Shown here: positions 7,835-11,820 of the stretch, piece by piece
How positions within the stretch are numbered: the first letter of the stretch is position 1
Layout of the letters: every line of letters starts with the position of its first letter
Source: Massilia sp. UBA2604
Lineage (GTDB): Bacteria; Pseudomonadota; Gammaproteobacteria; Burkholderiales; Burkholderiaceae_D
DNA length: 11,820 nucleotides
Reading direction: 5' to 3'
Assembly: GCA_002339265.1 (NCBI GenBank)
Contig: DDKG01000181.1
Coordinates: 1 to 11,820 of the forward strand
The notes under the pieces: model-generated
The model's input: only the letters and a program-made list of their open reading frames with translations
Told to the model about the DNA's origin: nothing
Database searches by the model: none
Made by a program: the position numbers and the translations under genes

Positions 7835-10213
7835 TTACTGGCGCGGGTAGGCGATCCCCAGTTCGGTCTCGGCCGCGACCCGCTTCTTGTTCTCGGGGCT
7901 TTCGCTGAACTCCACCAGCAGGCGTTCGAGCGGCATGCCGTTGGCCAGGTGCTGCAGCCAATAGGCCGCGCCGCCTTCGTCCGGCGCGCGCTGCAGCACG
8001 TTGCGGTAGATGGCGGTGATGATCTGCGCATGGGTCGGCGCCGCGCCGTACTTGGTGATGAACTCGTCCGAGCGGCCGAATTCCCGGGCCATGTTTTCCA
8101 GCGTCAGGCCGCCGTCCATTGAGCGGATCCAGTAGGCGATCCCGCCGGCGTCCGGCGTGCGGTTGAAGGCGGCGCGGTACAGGCGGTAGGTCTGGCCGGC
8201 GTTGCCGTCGATGTCGAAGGCCAGCGTCATGTCGGTGAAGTCGAGGCGGAACGGATCGCGCACGGTCTGGGTGCCGTCGCGGCCCGAGTTGTCGACGATG
8301 GTGAGCACGCCGTCGCGGCGGCTGACCGTATAGGACGCGCGCGGACCGGTCAGCACGGCGCCGTCCACGCTGACCAGCGCCGGGTTGCCTGCATCGGTGT
8401 CGTACAGGCCGTGCAACTCGGCGCGCGGCACGAGCAGGTAGTTGCCGGCCCGCGCAGGCGTCAAGGTGAACTCGCCGCTGGCGCTGCGCAGTTCGCGTCC
8501 CTGTCCAAGATCCTCGACGCCTTCGAAGCCGATGTCGCTGACCGTCCAGCCGGTGTCGGCGCCGATATAGGCCGGCCCCGACACGTCGGCGACGAGACGC
8601 AGCCGGACGACCTTGCCGGCAAAGTCGCCTAGCGACACTGTCAGCTTGCCGGCCAGGGGGGCGACCATCGCGCGGCCGGTCTCGTGGTACACGTCGCGCC
8701 AGTTCATTCCATCGTCGCTCGATGCCTGCACCCGGAATGACTGCTCCTTCGTCGCCAGCCCCATCGACCGGGTGACCAGGACCCTGGCGGCGCCGGAGGT
8801 CACGTACAGCGTCTTGTTCAGTGTGGCGATCTGCGGCAGCCAGTCGTCAGCGACATAGAAGCGCAGCGCGCCCTTGTCGATGATGGCGTAGCGCCCGCCG
8901 TTGGCGGTAGTCCAGGTGCCGGAGTCGATCGGCGCGGCCCGCGTCGCCGCGAGCGGCGCGCGCAGGTACTCGGTCAGGCTGTAGGCGCTGGCGCCTGCCA
9001 GCGCGTCGATCCGCGCGGCGTAGGGTTGTCCCGCCCGGGCCTGCGCCGGCGCGGAGGCCACCGGCAGCATCCTGCCGGGCGTGGCAACGGCCGGGTCGAA
9101 CACCGTCACGTCGTAGTCGAAGCTGCGCGCACGCTGCGCCACCAGGACATTGGATACGCTGACCCGATAGCGCACGTCGGCCGTGGGCCGTGGGTGCTTG
9201 CGCGTGCCGTCGATCACCGGCATCTTCCAGACAATCGTGTTTTCGCCGACGTTCGGAATGACTGTCTCGATGGCCTGGTTCACCGGGACGCCGTCGCGCG
9301 TGACCGAGATCCTGGCCTGGCTGAAGTCGGCATTGGGATAGGACAGCGACCAGCGTTCATACACGGTGGAATAGGGCACGTAGCCGCTCGAAGGCCAGGC
9401 GACGAAGTCGTCGCGCACCGGCGTGCGCGGCCCCCAGTAGTCGGTATCGGTCACCCACAGCGCGTTCGACGCCATGACCTGCCGGCCGTCGATCGTGCCC
9501 GACGGGACGTCGCCGGTCCCCATGACGAGGGTATTCGGGTGGAAGATCCAGCGACGGTGGCCCACCGCGGCGTTGTTGTCGCCGTCATCCTGGATGTAGC
9601 CATCGATCGCGTCCGGTCCGTGGATGCCGAGCGCCAGGTTGGACGCGCCGGCGGCTTCGGCGCCGTCAGGCGTGTAGAACTTCCAGCTCGGGGAGGGCGT
9701 GTGCGACAGCTGGCCGGCGACGCTCATCATCAGCGCGGCGTGCTGCGCCTTGGCGCTGTAGGCGTCCGACAGGCGCACCGTCGCCCGCAGTCCGGCCATC
9801 GCGCGGAACCAGTTCACGCGCTGGATGATGGCTGCCTTGAATGCCGGATTGGTCGTGCCTGGAATGCCCGTGGCGTGATTGCCGGTCCAGGCATCGGCCG
9901 GCACAGGCTCGCGGTAGATATTGTTGAAGACGAGCCGGACCTGTTCGCGGTCGCGGGTATCGATGGCCAGCGGCGTGCCTTCGGCAAGTACGCGCGCGGC
10001 CTCCTGGCGTTCGTAGACGACGCCAGGCCGATAACCCTGCGCAGCCTGCGCCTGTTCATTGGTGAGCGGTGTGCCCAGCTTCACCTGCGACGGCGCGACC
10101 GACTTTGCGGCGCCGGACATGGTCTGCGGGGCGGGCGCGTCGGCCTGGCCGCCACAGCCGGCAAGGGTGAGGAACGCGAGGGCGAGGGTCGTGCCAAGGA
10201 TACGTTGCGTCAT
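7835..10213 (-). CDS. Large lipoprotein with CAP/SCP domain and C-terminal DUF4214
   Basis: 792 residues. The N-terminus MTQRILGTTLALAFLTLAGC gives a lipoprotein signal with lipobox LAGC, lipidated Cys20 and Gly21 after it, which fits outer-membrane sorting. About residues 130-250 look like a bacterial CAP/SCP domain: VNWFRAMAGL (133-142), His171 after a helix with KAQHAALMM, and GHRRWIFHP (218-226). The middle, roughly 390-580, is beta-rich, with a sandwich-like part (SFRVQASSDDG...WRDV, TGWTVSDIGF). The C-terminus, about 671-777, has two DUF4214-like repeats, YRLYRAAFNRTPDAGGIAYW and IYRNVLQRAPDEGGAAYW. DUF4214 occurs in surface and S-layer-associated proteins; its role is poorly known. The start at 10213 is chosen because it begins the lipoprotein signal; a GTG at 10240 is also in frame. 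No partner gene adjoins it. The function is unknown; a surface-exposed binding or enzymatic protein is inferred. Confidence 0.85.
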   Translation of the reverse strand: MTQRILGTTLALAFLTLAGCGGQADAPAPQTMSGAAKSVAPSQVKLGTPLTNEQAQAAQGYRPGVVYERQEAARVLAEGTPLAIDTRDREQVRLVFNNIYREPVPADAWTGNHATGIPGTTNPAFKAAIIQRVNWFRAMAGLRATVRLSDAYSAKAQHAALMMSVAGQLSHTPSPSWKFYTPDGAEAAGASNLALGIHGPDAIDGYIQDDGDNNAAVGHRRWIFHPNTLVMGTGDVPSGTIDGRQVMASNALWVTDTDYWGPRTPVRDDFVAWPSSGYVPYSTVYERWSLSYPNADFSQARISVTRDGVPVNQAIETVIPNVGENTIVWKMPVIDGTRKHPRPTADVRYRVSVSNVLVAQRARSFDYDVTVFDPAVATPGRMLPVASAPAQARAGQPYAARIDALAGASAYSLTEYLRAPLAATRAAPIDSGTWTTANGGRYAIIDKGALRFYVADDWLPQIATLNKTLYVTSGAARVLVTRSMGLATKEQSFRVQASSDDGMNWRDVYHETGRAMVAPLAGKLTVSLGDFAGKVVRLRLVADVSGPAYIGADTGWTVSDIGFEGVEDLGQGRELRSASGEFTLTPARAGNYLLVPRAELHGLYDTDAGNPALVSVDGAVLTGPRASYTVSRRDGVLTIVDNSGRDGTQTVRDPFRLDFTDMTLAFDIDGNAGQTYRLYRAAFNRTPDAGGIAYWIRSMDGGLTLENMAREFGRSDEFITKYGAAPTHAQIITAIYRNVLQRAPDEGGAAYWLQHLANGMPLERLLVEFSESPENKKRVAAETELGIAYPRQ

Positions 10214-10281
10214 TCGTGAGTCTCTATCGGAAGCGATCACGAATTATGGAACATGCATTAATTATTTCCTAGACGAAATTA

Positions 10282-10303
10282 CATGCTTTTCGCATGAAAT
10301 GCG
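10282..10303. promoter_or_regulatory. two overlapping dyads in the AT-rich divergent intergenic region
   Basis: CATGC (10282-10286) pairs with GCATG (10292-10296), and CGCAT (10291-10295) pairs with ATGCG (10299-10303); they share bases and cannot form together. The surrounding 10241-10300 is clearly more AT-rich than the genes and probably holds the promoter of the lipoprotein gene (for example CATAAT on the minus strand at 10243-10248), although no convincing -35 is seen. Confidence 0.3.
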
Positions 10304-10327
10304 CCGACGAGCAATGCAGCAAGCGCG

Positions 10328-10392
10328 TTTACAGCGCGTTGATATCCGGCGCCGGCCTTTATATCCGCTTTTTACGTCCTGCTCGCTAAGCT
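10328..10392 (+). promoter_or_regulatory. promoter module with four OmpR-family-type half-sites, upstream of the TorF-like gene
   Basis: Half-sites TTTACA (10328), TTGATA (10339), TTTATA (10358) and TTTTTA (10369) form two pairs, each with 11-bp periodicity, followed by a -10-like TAAGCT (10387-10392). The palindrome CCGGCGCCGG (10346-10355) sits between the pairs. The same geometry recurs before the kdp operon. The TTTAYA half-site and 11-bp spacing resemble the E. coli KdpE site as I remember it. The second pair overlaps where a -35 would be, as in PhoB-type activation. Confidence 0.6.
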
Positions 10393-10424
10393 GCACGGGT
10401 TCCATCAACCACGAGCAGGGAAAC

Positions 10425-11189
10425 ATGAAAGCACCGATTCACGCGCTGGCAGCCATCCTGGCGCTGGCGGGCAGCGCCGCCCAGGCCGAGTCCACCGAAG
10501 CAAGCCAGGATGCCACAGCGGCATCCACCATCAGCTGGAACGCCGCCGTCACTTCCGATTACCGCTACCGCGCCATCTCCCAGACCCGCCTGCGCCCGGC
10601 GCTGCAAGGCGGCGTCGACTACGTCCGTGCGGACGGCTGGTATGCCGGCGCCTGGGCCTCGACCATCAAGTGGGTCGAGAATGCCGGCGGTGACGGCGAG
10701 GTCGAGATCGACGTCTACGGCGGCAAGCGCGGCGCGCTGTCGTCCGGCGTGTCGTACGACGTCGGCGTGCTGCGCTATTTTTATCCGGACAACGGCATGG
10801 GCCGGCTCCCGGGCTGGGTCAACGCGCACACCACCGAGGTCTATGCGCAGTTGGGCTATGGCCCGGCCTACGTGAAGTATTCGCATGCGACGACCAATCT
10901 GTTCGGCTTCGTCGACAGCGAAAACAGCGGCTACCTGGACGTCGGCGCCAATCTCGACGTCGGCAACGGCTTTACCCTGCAGCTGCACGCCGGGCGCCAG
11001 GAAGTGAAGAACAACCCCGCATCCGACTACACCGACTGGAAGATCGGCGTGAGCCGCTCGTTCGACCTGGCCACGGTCAGCCTCGCCTACATCGGCACCA
11101 ATGCCAACAAGTCGGCCTACACCTCGCCGGTCAACGGCAAGTTCACCGGCCGCGACGCCCTGCAGCTGACCGTCGGCCGCACCTTCTAA
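10425..11189 (+). CDS. TorF-family putative outer-membrane porin (Gcw_chp/TIGR02001-like)
   Basis: 254 residues. A signal peptide covers 1-21 (cleavage AQA/E). The mature start has the family signature TSDYRYRAISQTRLRPALQG, followed by GVDYVRADGWYAGAWAS, then alternating amphipathic strands (YDVGVLRYFYP, TTEVYAQLGYG, YLDVGANLDVG, DWKIGVSRSF) and a C-terminal Phe (LQLTVGRTF), together a small outer-membrane beta-barrel. The ATG at 10425 has AGGGA just upstream; the longer frame starting near 10059 runs antisense through another gene and is rejected. Porin activity is predicted for the family but little is proven. It lies directly upstream of the kdp genes, 108 nt away, with its own copy of the same promoter module, so a link to potassium limitation or osmotic stress is inferred. 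Confidence 0.88.
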   Translation: MKAPIHALAAILALAGSAAQAESTEASQDATAASTISWNAAVTSDYRYRAISQTRLRPALQGGVDYVRADGWYAGAWASTIKWVENAGGDGEVEIDVYGGKRGALSSGVSYDVGVLRYFYPDNGMGRLPGWVNAHTTEVYAQLGYGPAYVKYSHATTNLFGFVDSENSGYLDVGANLDVGNGFTLQLHAGRQEVKNNPASDYTDWKIGVSRSFDLATVSLAYIGTNANKSAYTSPVNGKFTGRDALQLTVGRTF

Positions 11190-11197
11190 AAACCGCG

Positions 11198-11262
11198 TTT
11201 ACATCGCGTTTACACGGCGCCGCCGCCTTTTTACCCCGTTTTTAGGGCGGCGCCGCTACGCT
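11198..11262 (+). promoter_or_regulatory. promoter module with four OmpR-family-type half-sites upstream of kdp (candidate KdpE site)
   Basis: Half-sites TTTACA (11198), TTTACA (11209), TTTTTA (11228) and TTTTTA (11239), with a -10-like TACGCT (11257-11262). Spacing within pairs is 11 bp, from first to third is 30 bp, and from fourth to -10 is 18 bp, all identical to the copy at 10328-10392. The second pair is also flanked by a perfect 10-bp inverted repeat (11215-11224 with 11246-11255). Because it lies at the kdp promoter, KdpE of the KdpDE two-component system is the natural candidate. Confidence 0.65.
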
Positions 11263-11297
11263 CGACCATACAACAACAACGCTGAAGGCGAACGTCC

Positions 11298-11390
11298 ATG
11301 GACCTCATCTACCTCGGCGCGCTCCTGATCTTCGTCCGCCTGACCTGCCTGCTGGTGGCCGGTTGCGCACAAGCTGGAGGCAAGCCATGA
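11298..11390 (+). CDS. 30-residue hydrophobic small protein leading the kdp operon
   Basis: The ORF starts MDLIYLGALLIFVRL and ends AQAGGKP. GAAGG lies 9 nt upstream of its ATG, and its TGA overlaps the kdpF ATG (ATGA), so translation is probably coupled. It has one hydrophobic segment at about residues 3-22 with an Arg at 14. The VAGC at 20-23 also resembles a lipobox, but there is no basic N-terminal region, so a single-pass membrane peptide is more likely. From memory, similar tiny ORFs precede kdpF in some other bacteria, but I cannot verify this. It may be an accessory peptide of the Kdp complex or a coupling leader. Not recognised as a named gene. Confidence 0.6.
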   Translation: MDLIYLGALLIFVRLTCLLVAGCAQAGGKP

Positions 11391-11476
11391 ATCTCTCCTA
11401 CGCGATCGGCGGCCTGGCCGCGGCCGCGCTGCTGGTCTACCTGCTGGTAGCCCTGTTCAAGCCGGAGGAATTGTGA
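11387..11476 (+). CDS. kdpF: KdpF, small subunit of the K(+)-transporting P-type ATPase
   Basis: 29 residues, the usual size. One membrane helix (GGLAAAALLVYLLVALFKPE) is followed by the typical short KPEEL end. KdpF sits in the inner membrane against KdpA and stabilises the KdpABC complex. GGAGG lies 6 nt upstream. It overlaps the small ORF before it by 4 nt and kdpA by 1 nt (TGATG). Confidence 0.9.
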   Translation: MNLSYAIGGLAAAALLVYLLVALFKPEEL

Positions 11477-11820
11477 TGACTACCGAATTCATCGTCCTCC
11501 TCGCCGTCTTTTTGCTGGTGCTGCTGGCACTGGCTTGGCCGCTTGGCCGCCTCATGGCGCGCGTCGCCGCGGACGGCAAAGTCCCCGGCCTGGGCTGGGC
11601 CGCCGGCATCGAGCGCGCGCTATACCGCCTGGCCGGTCCCGCCGCCACCGCGGCTCAGGGCTGGAAGGCCTATGCGCTGGCGCTGATCGCCTTCAACGCC
11701 GTCGGCGCGCTGTTCGTCTACGCGCTGCAGCGCGTGCAGGCCTGGCTGCCGCTCAACCCCGAGGGCATGGCCAACGTCAGCCCCGACTCCAGCTTCAACA
11801 CCGCCATCAGCTTCGTCGCC
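11476..11820 (+). CDS. kdpA: KdpA, K(+)-translocating subunit of the Kdp ATPase, C-terminus cut by window edge
   Basis: The first 115 codons are present and the frame is open to the right edge; full-length KdpA is usually about 550-600 residues. Visible: a first membrane helix (IVLLAVFLLVLLALAWPLG); the conserved GIERALYRL at 44-52; a second helix around WKAYALALIAFNAVG; and LQRVQAWLPLNPEG with VSPDSSFNTAISF, which lead into the first selectivity-filter loop (beyond the window). KdpA is a K+-channel-like protein that passes K+ to the KdpB pump under K+ starvation. The start at 11476 follows GGAGGA with 6 nt spacing and overlaps kdpF by 1 nt. kdpB and kdpC are expected beyond the window. Confidence 0.97.
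   Translation, partial: MTTEFIVLLAVFLLVLLALAWPLGRLMARVAADGKVPGLGWAAGIERALYRLAGPAATAAQGWKAYALALIAFNAVGALFVYALQRVQAWLPLNPEGMANVSPDSSFNTAISFVA

Noticed and set aside
9026..10219. 397-codon plus-strand frame antisense to the CAP lipoprotein
   Set aside because: The lipoprotein frame has a lipobox and known domain motifs; the antisense frame is Arg/His-rich without domains.
10059..10424. N-terminal extension of the TorF-like gene to 10059
   Set aside because: It would run antisense through the lipoprotein start and the promoter module. The ATG at 10425 has a ribosome site and a proper signal peptide.
11190..11256. Intrinsic terminator after the TorF-like gene
   Set aside because: The 10-bp inverted repeat here encloses the T-rich half-sites and is not followed by a T-run. 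It fits the promoter module better than a terminator.
1..11820. CRISPR arrays, tRNA or rRNA genes, insertion sequences, prophage or a defence island
   Set aside because: No regular repeat-spacer pattern, cloverleaf, transposase or phage-type gene was seen. All genes fit normal chromosomal functions.

Overview
The window is GC-rich DNA from a Gram-negative bacterium. Heptose-LPS genes, outer-membrane receptors and porins, and lipoproteins show an outer membrane. The gene types and protein styles (WaaF and HldD of betaproteobacterial length, a TorF-like porin, a DUF4214 lipoprotein, a KdpF-led kdp operon) best suit a betaproteobacterium of the Oxalobacteraceae (Massilia/Duganella type). That placement is inference from memory of these families, not a database result.

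Layout. (1) 1-3871, minus strand: a three-gene metal-acquisition set. A small exported His/Cys-rich DUF2946-like protein is followed by a TonB-dependent siderophore-type receptor and a PepSY-domain inner-membrane protein that runs off the left edge. Together they look like outer-membrane uptake plus inner-membrane reduction of a metal chelate; whether the metal is iron or copper is open. (2) 4060-5673, plus strand: an ABC-F ATPase acting on ribosomes, divergent from the metal set across a 188-bp region with nested dyads. (3) 5725-7786, plus strand: waaF and hldD, which build the inner-core heptose of LPS, behind a TATAAT set inside a perfect palindrome. (4) 7835-10213, minus strand, convergent with hldD: a large lipoprotein with a CAP/SCP domain and a C-terminal DUF4214 pair. 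(5) 10425-11820, plus strand: a TorF-family outer-membrane protein, then the start of the kdp high-affinity potassium operon (a 30-codon membrane ORF, kdpF and the first 115 codons of kdpA), tightly overlapping.

The most interesting signal is regulatory. The promoters of the TorF-like gene and of the kdp operon carry the same module: four T-rich half-sites at identical relative offsets (0, 11, 30, 41), followed by a similar -10 candidate at offset 59. The 11-bp half-site spacing and TTTAYA sequence fit an OmpR-family regulator, with KdpE the obvious candidate. This predicts that an outer-membrane channel is co-induced with the potassium pump.

No stretch above 300 bp lacks a gene. I saw no tRNA, rRNA, CRISPR array, insertion sequence or prophage gene.
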